From NCBI GenBank assembly GCA_007115705.1, contig QXEO01000247.1:16559952-16623951 (forward strand): 64,000 nucleotides of DNA, in the 5' to 3' direction. The translations under genes and the position numbers were made by a program. The DNA is from Dactylis glomerata (Eukaryota > Streptophyta > Magnoliopsida > Poales > Poaceae). Shown piece by piece: positions 21,907 to 32,898 of the stretch. Within the stretch, counting starts at the first letter, position 1, and the number at the start of each line of letters is the position of its first letter. Under the pieces are notes generated by a model. That model worked only from the letters and a program-made list of their open reading frames with translations. It did no database searches and was not told the DNA's origin.

Positions 21907-23525
21907 TGCTACTTGTTGATGGCGCCAGAAAAGAGGCTGCTAGCGTGGTGCAGTAAGTCCTTGTGCGTGGTGGAAAACCAGCCCGTTGGGAACCCCAAGA
22001 GGTAGGTATGATGAGTATAGCAGCTAGTTTTCCCTCAGTTAAGAAACCAAGGTTTAATATCGGTCAGGAGAGGAGAGACAGCGACGACTGAAGGTAATGC
22101 GGAACCGGCACACACACAACCAAGTACTTTGTTCCCAACTTGCGATGAGGTTGTCAATCTCACCGGTTTGCTTGAAACAAAGATTATGAGCGTATCGAGT
22201 GGAAAATAGTATAGTATGCGAGTAAAGTAAACAGTGCGAGTAAAGTAAATAGGTGATAGCAATATGATGGAAATAGGACCGGGGTACACAGTTCACTAGT
22301 GGTGTCTCTCCATAGATAAAATAACACATGCTGGGTAAACAAATTACAGTTGGGCAATTGATAGAATAAAGATAAATGTGATATGTCAAGAAGATCACTA
22401 TGAGATTTACTCTGGGCATTACAACAAAATACATAGACCGCCATCCAACTGCATCTATGACTAATAATCCACTCCCGGGGATATCAATCCGAACACCCCA
22501 GTAGTATTAAGTTGCGAACAACAGATAATTGCATTAAGCAAAGTGTGTAATGTAAACAAAGCATATGCCCTCGAGCATATGAATGTTGTTTTCTCCCTAG
22601 TAGCAACATCACATCTACCACCTTAGAGGTTTCTGTCACTCCCCCAGGTGAAATAGAGGCATGAACCCACTATCGAGCATAAATACCCCCTCTTGGAGTC
22701 ACTAGCAACTACTCGGCCAAGATAGCTACTAACAACGGAGAGCATGCAAGATCATTAACAACATAGAGATAACAAAAGATATAATTCAGTACAACAACTT
22801 AATCATAAACACCAATATTCATCGGATCCCAACAAACCAAACATGTAGAATTACATAACGGTGATCTCAATCATGTAGGGCAGCTCATGAGATCTAAACA
22901 TGAAGCACATGGTGGAGAAGACAACCATCTAGCTACTGCTATGGACCCATAGTCCAAGGTAGACTACTCACTCATCGCTCCGGAGGCAAGCATGGCGATG
23001 AAGAAGACCTCCGGTGGCGATTCCCCTCTCTGGCAGGGTGCCGGGAAGAGCTTCTGGACCCTCCCAATCTTCCGGTCGACGGTGGCGGCGGATCGCGATG
23101 TGTTCTGGAAATCTGATCGGGTACTTAGGTTTTTTCCGTCGGGGGGTCTTTATAGGCGAAGGGTCGATGTCAGAGGAGGGGCCAGGCTCCCTCACACGGG
23201 GCCCGCGCGGCCAGGGGCCTGGCCGCACCGCCCCTGTGTGTGGGGCCCTGGTGGCCCCCCTCCTACTTCTCTTCGGATCTCTGGAAGCTTCCGGGTAAAA
23301 TAAGACTTCAGGAACTTGTTTCGTCCAATTCCGAGAATATTTCCTGTGTATCACTTCTAAAACACAAAAACAACAGAAAATAGGAAACTGGCACTGTGGC
23401 AACTTGTTAATAGGTTAGTTCCGGAAAATGCATAAAAGTGCCACTAAGTGTAACGAAACAATAGGCAAATGGTGTAAAAACAAGCATGGAGCATCAAAAA
23501 TTATAGATACGTTGGAGACGTATCA
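21907..23525 (-). repeat. 5' LTR of element 2
   Basis: 1619 bp. On the minus strand it starts TGATACGTC at 23525 and ends AACAAGTAGCA at 21907. It is immediately followed by GCTCCTTTTC and the primer site. Confidence 0.9.
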
Positions 23526-24426
23526 TCCCACACTATCACCATGAACGCACTAGATTGTTCCAACAAACACCAACATTTCATAGAGACATTAACCAAAAAG
23601 ATACACATGATGCGCACACTAGTCACCTTCACACCATGATACAAGGTATCTCCGGAGATTACAAATAATAATCATGGGAGTAGCATAATATCTGAATAAT
23701 AACATCTACCAATTCAACTAGATACAAAGCTCACGATCACATAAAGATCACATCATGGGAGAGAGAGGGGAACCACATAGCTACCGGTAGAGCCCTCAGC
23801 CCCGGGGGAGAACTACTCCCTCCTCATCATAGGAGACAGCAAGGTTGATGGAGATGGCGGTGAGGTCGATGGAGATGGCGGAGACGGCGATGGAGACCGA
23901 TGGAGATGGCTCCGGGGGCACTTCCCCGTCCTGGCAGGGTGCCAGAACAGGGACTTCTATCCCCCGAAATTTGTCTTCGACGGCGGCGGCGCTGCGAAAC
24001 TGTTCTGGGAAAAACGCCGATTCTTCTAGGGTTTTCCGTCGGGAGGCTTCTTATAGGCGAAGGAGGGTCATTAGGAGTGGACCAGGGGCTCCTCACCATA
24101 GGTGGGCACGGCCAGGTCCTGGGCCATGCCCCCTCATGGTGTGGGTAGCCTCTGGCCCCTCTCCAGCTCCTGTTTGGTCTTCGGTACTCTTCTGGGAAAA
24201 ATAAGACTTCTGGAACTTGTTTTGTCCAATTCCGAGAATATTTCCTGTGTAGCTTTTCTGAAACACAAAAACAGCAGAAAACAGAGAACTGGCACTATGG
24301 CATCTTGTCAATAGGTTAGTTCCAGAAATCATATAAAAACGCCACGAAGTGTAACGAAATACAAGGCAAATGGTGTAAAAACAAGCACGGGGCATCAAAA
24401 ATTATAGATACGTTTGAGACGTATCA
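23526..24426 (-). repeat. Athila-like 5' LTR, outer part
   Basis: This outer part begins (minus strand, 24426) with TGATACGTCTCAAACGTATC and includes a GC-rich U3/R region near 23820-24180. Its first ~250 bp resemble the LTRs of the 7 kb relatives, but the middle diverges. Together the two parts make an LTR of about 1.44 kb. Confidence 0.75.
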
Positions 24427-24624
24427 TGGACCCCGGCCCATTCTTTTACATTCATATTACCATTTACTTTACAAGCATTATTTACTTTGTCGCAAACAAA
24501 TATCTTTTACCACATGATACATTTAATCCTTTATTTACAGCAAACCGGTGAGATTGACAACCTCACTGCTAGTTGGGGCAAAGTACTTTGGTTGTATTGT
24601 ATGCAGGTTCCACGTTGTTGCTGG
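24427..24624 (+). repeat. LTR fragment of element 3 (3' half)
   Basis: It aligns closely with 30543-30750 (TGGACCCCGG, GTGAGATTGACAACCTCACT, and so on) and stops at GTTGCTGG where the other copy continues. Confidence 0.75.
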
Positions 24625-24660
24625 TTTTTACATGATCAAGATTGTGTAGGTGCATGTGAG

Positions 24661-26311
24661 GTCTTCAACGTATCTATAATTTTTGATGCTCCATGCTTGT
24701 TTTTACACCATTTGCCTACTGTTTTGTTACACTTCGTGGCACTTTTATGCATTTTCCGGAACTAACCTACTAACAAGTTGCCACAGTGCCAGTTCCCTGT
24801 TTTCTGCTGTTTTTGTGTTTCAGAAGTGATACACAGGAAATATTCTCGGAATTGGATGAAACAAGTTCCTGAAGTCTTATTTTACCCGGAAGCTTCCAGA
24901 GATCCGAAGGAGAGAAGGAGAGGGGCCACCAGGGGCCCACACACAGGGGTGGCGCGGCCAGCCCCTGGCCCGTGCCACCGTGGTGTGAGGCCACCTGGCC
25001 CCTCCTCTGACATCGCCCCTTCGCCTATAAAGAGCCCCCGACGGAAAAAACCTAAGGACCCGATCAATTTTCCAGAACACATCGCGATCCGCCGCCGCCA
25101 TCGACCCGAAGATTAGGAGGGTCCAGAAGCTCTTCCCGGCACCCTGCCGGAGAGGGGAATCGCCACCGGAGGTCTTCTTCATCGCCATGCTTGCCTCCGG
25201 AGCGATGAGTGAGTAGTCTACCTTGGACTATGGGTCCATAGCAGTAGCTAGATGGTTGTCTTCTCCACCATGTGCTTCATGTTTAGATCTCATGAGCTGC
25301 CCTATATGATTGAGATCACCGTTATGTAATTCTACATGTTTGGTTTGTTGGGATCCGATGAATATTGGTGTTTATGATTGAGTTGCTGTACTGAATATTA
25401 TCTTATGTTATCTCTATGTTGTTTATGATCTTGCATGCTCTCCGTTGTTAGTAGCTATCTTGGCCGAGTAGTTGCTAGTGACTCCAAGAGGGGGTATTTA
25501 TGCTCGATAGTGGGTTCATGCCTCTATTTAACCTGGGGGAGTGACAGAAACCTCTAAGGTTGTAGATGTGCTGTTGCTACTAGGGAGAAAACAACATTCA
25601 TATGCTCAAGGGCATATGCTTTGTTTACATTACACACTTTGCTTAATGCAATTATCTATTGTTCGCAACTTAATACTTGTGGAGTTCTCGGATTGATTCG
25701 CCACAAGTGGATTATTAGTTATAGATGCAGTTGGATGGCGGTCTATGTATTTTATTGTAATGCCCAGAGTAAATCTCATAGTGATCTTCTTGACATATCA
25801 CGTTTATCTTTATTCTATCAATTGCCCAACTGTAATTTGTTTACCCAGCATGTGTTATTTATCTTATGGAGAGACACCACTAGTGAACCATGGACCCTGG
25901 TCCTATTTCCATCATATTGCTATCACCTGTTTACTTTACTCGCACTGTTTACTTTACTCGCATACTCTATTATTTTCCACTCGATACGGTCATAACATTT
26001 GTTTCAAGCAAACCGGTGAGATTGACAACCTCATCGCAAGTTGAGAACGAAGTACTTGGTTGTGTTGTGTGCAGGTTCCGCGTTGCAGCTAGCAAGCAAA
26101 GCTTGGACGAGGCGCCATATATAAATTGTCCGAAGCTATCGCAAGCTAGCAAGTATCACCTTCAGTTGTTTGTCTCTCCTCTTCAAGAACGATTAAACCT
26201 TGGTTTCTTAACTGAGGGAAAACTAGCTGCTATACTCATCACACCTTCCTCTTGGGGTTCCCAACAGGCTGGTCATTCACCACGCACAAGGACCGTCTGC
26301 TACACGCATCA
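24661..26311 (+). repeat. Middle LTR of element 3
   Basis: It starts at GTCTTCAACGTATC, so TGATAC is missing. It follows the element 1/2 LTR type including the TATA box CTATAAAGA (about 25025-25033) and ends near ACGCATCA at 26311. No primer site follows; coding DNA begins eight bases later, so the primer site and gag are deleted. Confidence 0.75.
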
Positions 26312-26318
26312 ATTACCT

Positions 26319-26780
26319 ATGGTGAAAATTACTATCAATGGTGAAACTTTTCATGCTCGTTGTGATATTATGTCTAAATTTTGCCTTATGCCTAAGGATG
26401 TTTTTGAATCTTTGAATCTTTGGGGACTTTCTGAGGGAGGAGAAGAAATATCTCTTGCCAATAATTCCACTATATTTCCCATTGGAGTAGCTTAATGAGT
26501 ATTTACAAAAATCCTATGGAGAATGGTATCTACTGATTATCTTGTTATTGAATGTGTAGGAGATGGACAAATCACACTTGGAAGATCATTGCTAAAACTT
26601 ATGGGAGCAGTAATAGATGTGGGAAAAGGCACCATGAAGTTCACTTCCCCACTAGGTAATTATCATGTTTTTCCTAGAGGTAAGAGCAAGGTAAGAGAGG
26701 TAGACGTAAGGCATCCGGTCTTAATGCTTCATTTGAAAATACTTGATTTTCACTTTCCGCGCCTAGCTCAAAAGCGTTAA
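26319..26780 (+). pseudogene. Athila-type retropepsin remnant in element 3
   Basis: The frame starts at ATG 26319 and is broken by adjacent stops TAA-TGA at 26493-26498, then stays open to 26780. The order of motifs fits an Athila aspartic protease: ITINGETFHARCD, MPKDVF, LANNSTIFPIGVA, then ITLGRSLLKLMGAVIDV. The expected D-[TS/I]-G active-site turn reads D-I-M here, so the glycine is lost. The remnant runs straight into the shared GCGCCTAGCTCAAAAGCGTTAAAG block. It is inactive. Confidence 0.75.
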
Positions 26781-29314
26781 AGAAAAGCACTCTTGGGAGA
26801 TAACCCAATGTTTTATTTTCAGTACTTTTCTTTTTGTTGAGTCTTGGAAGTTATTACTACTGTAATGACCTCTCCTTATCATTTTTATTTTGTTTTTGTG
26901 CCAAGAAGAACCTCTAATTGGAGGAAGGTAAGATTTGGGGAAGTTGTTGTCCTGATATAGATTTCTACGCTGTACCGTAAAAATTCGTGTAAATTCTCAG
27001 AACGTCTTTTTGATTTGCGATTTCTTGTGCACATGCCCCAGGTTATTGCCCAACTTTCATAAGTTTTGCACTTTTCGATTTGAGCAACAGAAGATTTTCA
27101 AAAAAATTGATCTCTACCAGTTGTTCTGTTTTGACATCTGCCACTATTTGTGTTTGCCTCTTGATCTCTTTCTTTCTGAGTTCTTTTGATCACAGAATTT
27201 TTGAGGAAGTTGCTACAGTAGCTTATGCTTTAATGGGTGTTATACTTGAGTTGAAACTGAACCAAAGAGTGGATTTACTATCTTGCTTACACTAATGTTG
27301 CTAATAAGAATCGTGTGAAGTTTTGTATGAAAGAAGTTTTCAAGTGTAGGGAAAGGAGAATGATGAGATGAGATGAAGTATGGACAAAAGCTCAAGCTTG
27401 GGGGTGCCCATGTCACCCCAAGAAATATCCAAGAGGTACAAGCATCAAAGCTTGGGGATGCCCCGAGGCACCCCTTCTTCATCGACAAAAATCAGGCCAT
27501 CTATCAAGACACTATATTTTTATTGCTTTGTATACTATGCGTTTTTCTTGGAGCGTCTTTATTTTTGCTTTCAGTTTTCTTTTGTTTTGTTTGCTACAAT
27601 AAATGGTTGGACCCCAACATATTTCTTTTGGAGAATACACACTCTGTTTTTCATTGCCAAGAACACTCTAGTTTTCACTCTTTTCGTTCAACGAGTGTTC
27701 TCTTTTTCTAATACTGCATTTACCTTTCATTTTTCACCTTGATTTTTGTTCAAAACTTGTTAGTTCTTTGTAGCTAGGTGTATTTAGACCTCTGGTCTAT
27801 GTTGGTTTTCATCTTTAAGAGTTGTTTCAAAAAGGTTGATTGGTGTTGGAAAAGAGAAAAAAAAGTTTCATGCCTATAGTGGTACAAATGGGAGCTTGTT
27901 TAGACTGTGGCTTAGGCTTTTACATGTCATGCTTGATATTATTTTTATAATATGCTTAGTAGTTTTTGTTGTAGCATGACTTGTCTCAAATGACTGAGAT
28001 TGCTTAATATGCCTTTGAAAGAATCATGTGTTGTTTTTATTATATGGGAGCATATTATTGTGGTATTCTCCTTTGATGCTTTATTTGGGTTGACTTGGCG
28101 CATGCTTACACCATGTTTCACTTTAACCAGTCGCCTTAAGCCTCTATGATCATTTGGTTTTTGACTTGTGATACCACTTTATGCTTTGTTTAATAATGTT
28201 TTGTCGCTATGCATGATTATGGTCGTTATTGCTCTCTTAGTTGGTCGCTCCCAGTCTTTTGCTAGCCTTCATTTGTACTCAGAGGGAATACTTCTCATAC
28301 ATCCAACTACCAAAAAACAAGTTTATTTCAAAGAGTCCACTATAAATTCCTATGCATGGTATTTTCAAGCCATTCCAAGTAAATTTTCATGTGCTACCTT
28401 TCAAAAAACCTTCAAAATACATCTCATTTTGTGACACTGTTTTCAGCTCATGGGGACATAGTGGTCGGATTTGCTATCTTCCATATTGTATTATTTCAAA
28501 AAAAGAAAATAGAAAAGAAAAAAAGCACTCCTCCATGGTATGTGAAAGTTGGTGGGCACCCGATGGAATCGGTTAGCCATGGTTTGTGAAAAGAAAAGTG
28601 GGGAGGAGTGCCAAGCTTTATAAAAGAGCACAAATGTGCCAATCTTTCTCAAAACTTGTCTAGTATGGAAGATAGCAAGAACCCCATTGCCAGTCGTTGA
28701 CAAGAACAACCACCTCTCAAAACAAATTTTTATCTTTGTTTTACAAATGAATAGCTCTAGCACATGTTTAATCTCTGCTTCCCTCTGCGAAGGGCCTTTC
28801 TTTTACTTTTATGTTGAGTCTTCACCTTCTACCTTTATGCACCGTCTAAGAGAGTATAGTTGTCATTCTAAGTATAATGTGCATGGTCCCAAAATTTATT
28901 ATTGATTGATTCATGATTATGGTTTTGTTGGTTTCACTTGTTCTTAAATTACTTGTATCTAGTCGCCCTCTTAAACTTGAAGGTGTCCTATGCATTTATG
29001 TTTTGCTACTCCATGAAGATAAGCTGAATACCACTTTGCTATGTTTTTCTATATGCTTGAAACACACACTTTACTTTCAATTGCATTATTACTCATGATA
29101 TTTTGTTTGTGTTACTTTTCATGTTATAACATGGTTGCTAAGTTGTATTGTCAAGATCATGTATTTTATGCCCATGTTTATAGTACTTTGATCTCATCAC
29201 TCAATGCTTTACATCGTTTGATCAAGATTGTGATGGTGCATGTCACCTCAAAAATTATTGTTTTGTTATCACTTACCTACTCGAGGACGAGCAGGAGTTA
29301 AGCTTGGGGATGCT
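26781..29314 (+). other. 3' non-coding scaffold of element 3
   Basis: Collinear with the scaffold of the other relatives. It has polypurine-like motifs at 26930-26940, about 27392-27405 and 27448-27461, and the terminal tract at 29299-29314. An 8-bp GAACACTC/GAGTGTTC stem is at about 27660-27702. Around 28520-28640 it carries a block (GGCACTCCTCCATGG-like) shared with element 4 but not with elements 1 and 2. No gene is visible. Confidence 0.65.
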
Positions 29315-30948
29315 TGATACGTCTTCAACGTATCTATAATTTTTTATGCTCCATGCTTATTTATGCACCATTTGCTTTGTGTTTTGTTACACTTCGTGGC
29401 GTTTTTATGCATTTTTCGGAGCTAACCTATTAACGAGATGCCACAGTGCCAGTTCTCTGTTTTATGTTGTTTTTGTGTTTCAGAAAAGTTACACAGGAAA
29501 TATTCTCGGAATTCGACAAAACAAAAGCCGAAGTTCCTATTTTTCCTGACACGAGACAGAGTCCAAAGCAGAGATGGAGGAGGGTCAGGAGGCGGCCACG
29601 CCATGCCATGGCGTGGGCCACCCCCAGGCTGTGCCAGGCTATGGGATGGGCCCCTAGTCCACCCCCTGACATCGCCCTTCCGCATATATATTCTCCTCGA
29701 TGAGAAAACCCTAAGACCCAAACTCTTTTCCAGAAAACATACTGTAAGCTACCACCGTCGTCGACATGAGATCGGGAGGGTCCAGAAGCTCTTCCCAACA
29801 CCCTGCCGGGAGGGGAATCACCACTGGAGGCCTTCTTCATCACCATGCCTGCCTCCGGAGTGATGTGTGAGTAGTCTACCTTGGACTACGGGTCCATAGC
29901 AGTAGCTAGATGGTTGTCTTCTCCTCCATGTGCTTCATGTTTAGATCTTGTGAGCTGCCTATCATGGTCAAGATCATCATTATGTAATTTTACATGTTGT
30001 GTTTGTTGGGATCCGATGAATATTGAGTACTATGTCAAGTTGATTTGTGATTTATCATCTCTTTGTTGTTTATGATCTTGCATGCTCTCCGTTGCTAGTA
30101 GATATCTTGGCCGAGTTGATGCTAGTGACTCCAAGAGGGGGTATTTATGCTCGATAGTAGATTCATGCCTCTAGTAATCTGGGAGAGTGACAATAACTTC
30201 TAAGGTTGTAGATGTGTTGTTGCTACTAGGGAGAAAACAACAATCTTGTGTTCAAGGACATTTGTATTGTTTACATTACACACTTTGCTTAAGGCGATAA
30301 TCTGTTGCTTGCAACTTAATATCCAACGGTTGCTCGGATAACATCCGGCGGGTGGATTATTAGTCATAGATGCAGTTGGATTACGGTCTATGTATTATGT
30401 TGTAATGCCCAAGTGAATCTCATAGTGATCCTCATGACATGTACATGCATTTGTTTGCATTCTTTATTCTATCAATTGCCCAACTATAATTTGTTTACCC
30501 AGCATATTATTTATCTTTATGGAGAGACACCTCTAGTGAACTGTGGACCCCGGTCCATTCTTTTACATTCATATTACCGTTTACTTTACAAGCATTATTT
30601 ACTTTCTCGCAAACAAATATCTTTTACCACACGATACGTTTAATCCTTTGTTTACAGCAACCCGGTGAGATTGACAACCTCACTGCTAATTGGGGCAAAG
30701 TACTTTGGTTGTGTTGTGCAGAGGTTCCACGTTGCTGCTGGTGCAAAGCTACACCCCAAATAAGGCGCCACATATAAATTGTTTGGAGCTGTTGCCAAGC
30801 CAGTTAGCATCAACCTTTGGAAGTTGGTTCTTTCTCCTACTGGTTTGATAAACCTTGGTTTCATACTGAGGGAAACTTGCTGCTGTGCTCAGCATACCTT
30901 CCTCTTGGGGTTCCCAACTGGGTGCCTACTACGCACCATCAATAGTCA
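29315..30948 (+). repeat. 3' LTR of element 3
   Basis: It starts TGATACGTCTTCAACGTATC after the polypurine tract and ends near CCATCAATAGTCA. Its middle (29500-29850) differs strongly from the LTRs of elements 1 and 2, marking a second LTR type. The right TSD would be CTTGC, but the partner is out of view. Confidence 0.75.
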
Positions 30949-31370
30949 CTTGCTTTTATTGTAGCTACAATTTTGGGAGGATTTGTCTAGGTTTTCCATG
31001 TTTTGACTTTTGTGTTTGTTTTATGCTCATTGGATAAAATGCTTGATCTACTGCATAATTTTCATGTAATGGTTTTGAAGGGTACTCCCTCTGATCCATA
31101 TTAGTTGTTGTTGATTCACATGTATCTAGACTTTGAGATGAAGCATGTACATATATATCTTGTATGCCTAAAGAATTATGGACTTCATGTTTCCCAATAC
31201 CTTGATTTCCCTCCTATTTTCCTTCAACTTACTTTGAATAGGCTTTCATCTACTTCTAACTATTAATTCTATTTTTAGACCTATGATTTGATGCAACAGC
31301 CTTCATGGTACCATTACTCTTTTACAGACAAAAAAATATGTGCAGATTGTAGAAATTAAATGTACCTTTT
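30949..31370. other. Unassigned AT-rich stretch with a MITE scrap
   Basis: No ORF or element boundary is convincing apart from the Stowaway-like fragment at 31084. After excising the Copia solo LTR this DNA joins 47110 onward, so it may be intron or flank of the PEX2-like exon relic. 31366-31370 (CTTTT) is the left target duplication of that solo LTR. Confidence 0.4.
31084..31130. mobile_element. Stowaway-like MITE fragment (one end only)
   Basis: TACTCCCTCTGATCCATATT followed by AGTTGTTGTTGATTCACATG resembles the left terminal inverted repeat of Thalos-like Stowaway MITEs, preceded by TA. No matching right end is seen within 300 bp, so it is truncated. Confidence 0.5.
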
Positions 31371-32898
31371 TGTAAGTGTACATTGCCCCTATGTGTGTTT
31401 TTGATAATTAATGACAACCTCTATGGACTAATATTTTCATTGAGTTTTATATAAAGGAATTGCACATAGAAATTGCTTGAGTCTATTTGTTGGATTCAAG
31501 GTTTGGATGCCATGAAGATAAAGATATACATTAAGTATTGACATCAAGGTCATTGAATAGAAGAGGTGAATCCAGTATGATCAACAAGAATAAATGAAGA
31601 TATAGTTCTTGTGTAGAACTCAAGTGTTCCATGCTCTAGCTTATGTGTTAAGCCAAGGAGTTTCAAGATCCTGAGAGTTTGTCTACAAGTGAAGAATTCA
31701 AGATATGGCTCTATGTCAAGGTCATGATGGTCTCATGAGATGACATATGATTGACTAAGACCTAGAGCATGCAAGCAAATAAAGAATCCTTTATATACGT
31801 CAAGATATTGTTGACCAAGACAAATATCAAAGATTAGTTTCTAGATTGGTCAACACATGAAGCATAAGGAATGTGCCACATGGGATCAGTCGATCTTGTG
31901 GTATGGTAAGGTTTGTCAACTATGCTTTATGAAGTAACCCATTACATATGTGTGTTTGTGTTATTTATTCCGTGGGTATGCATCACTAGTGAAATTACAT
32001 ACAGCCCATGAGAGGATGACATGAAGCGGTGATCGTCATCAAGGTTGAGAAGTGCAAGTTCAAGATAAGCATCTCGAGAACACCATATATGCTTGAAGCT
32101 TGATATCCATTGATAATGGAATTGCGAAGACATGCCTTAATGAAGCTATACCATAGTGGTGTATGCGGGAGCACATTAAAAGTCTTCACAAAGCAACAAT
32201 GATCAAATGAAGCATCTCGGCTTGAAGGGAGCATGAACATCATCATAAAGATCAAGTGGTATGCGCAAGGCAAAGGTATGCTAGCTTTTGCGAGTTTCTT
32301 TTACCGGTATCAAGGTGTTTGTTGGGAGATCGGGTTGTAGGATAGATATCTGCACTATTTTAGGGAGCTCTAGATAGTGCGGCTATCTATCCTTTGCATA
32401 GGATAGATAGTCAACACCTAAGAGGGGCTTTTGGTTGGGTAACTTGATCACATCTTCTTAGGGAGCTCAATCATTTGCATACTTTGCTTCTCCCTATTTT
32501 TTTCTTATTGGTGTTTCTCTGTATGAGGTTCTTTATCTTGTTGTTAGATTTCCAACAAGTCCAAGTTCATCAAAAACAGAATTCATATGCATCTTTTATT
32601 GCATTTTCATGTTTGGAGGTTTTACCGGTTCTTTCTTAAGTGAGGTTTACACCTCTCCTTATTTGGTATCTTATCTCTTACTCCTTATTGGGTTTTAAGG
32701 TCTCCTTTGGATAAACCTTTTTCTCAGATTTTCAAAAAAAAAAATCAAGTTTGCTAAAATCGGACTTCAGACTAAAAAGTTATCATCATGTTCGCTTGCT
32801 TAGTTTTCTGTCGGTGTAAATACAATGTGATGGGGCCTGGCGCTAGGAAGTCGGTTTCAACTTGGACCGGGCCTAGTACCGGGAAGTTGATTTCAACC

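Larger units (their letters stand above)
16568..23525 (-). mobile_element. Non-autonomous Athila-type LTR element 2 (complete, 6958 bp)
   Basis: Minus-strand sister of element 1, inserted in the Athila-like LTR with TSD TCCCA (16563-16567, 23526-23530). LTRs are 16568-18185 and 21907-23525. The primer site is at 21879-21896, the polypurine tract at 18186-18201, and one ORF is at 21129-21722. Its LTR 3' end differs from element 1: it contains an extra TTTTCTGGCGCC segment that looks like a copy of the primer-site edge. With element 1 it forms a large inverted repeat with ~7 kb arms and a 1.67 kb spacer. Confidence 0.92.
7460..24426 (-). mobile_element. Athila-like Gypsy element (host of nested insertions), partial
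   Basis: Minus-strand element whose visible pieces are 23526-24426 plus 16029-16567 (5' LTR), 16001-16018 (primer site), 14899-15920 plus 7460-7846 (gag). It is interrupted by the 16568-23525 element, the 7847-14893 element and the Copia-like element at 7459. Its LTR starts TGATACGTCTCAAACGTATC at 24426 (minus strand), inside an older LTR fragment. Everything downstream of gag is displaced beyond the left edge. The gag resembles that of Triticeae Athila-lineage elements. Confidence 0.8.
24427..30948 (+). mobile_element. Damaged three-LTR relative (element 3)
   Basis: Plus-strand mosaic. 24427-24624 is the 3' half of an LTR like that at 29315-30948. About 24625-24657 is a scrap of the 3' scaffold ('gatcaagattgtg..ggtgcatgt'). 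24661-26311 is a nearly whole LTR of the element 1/2 type lacking its first bases. 26312-29314 is internal DNA with a protease remnant. 29315-30948 is a second-type LTR. Two internal deletions and a change of LTR type within 300 bp imply recombination between related elements. The Athila-like host element inserted at 24426/24427 hides the left part of the first LTR. Confidence 0.7.
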
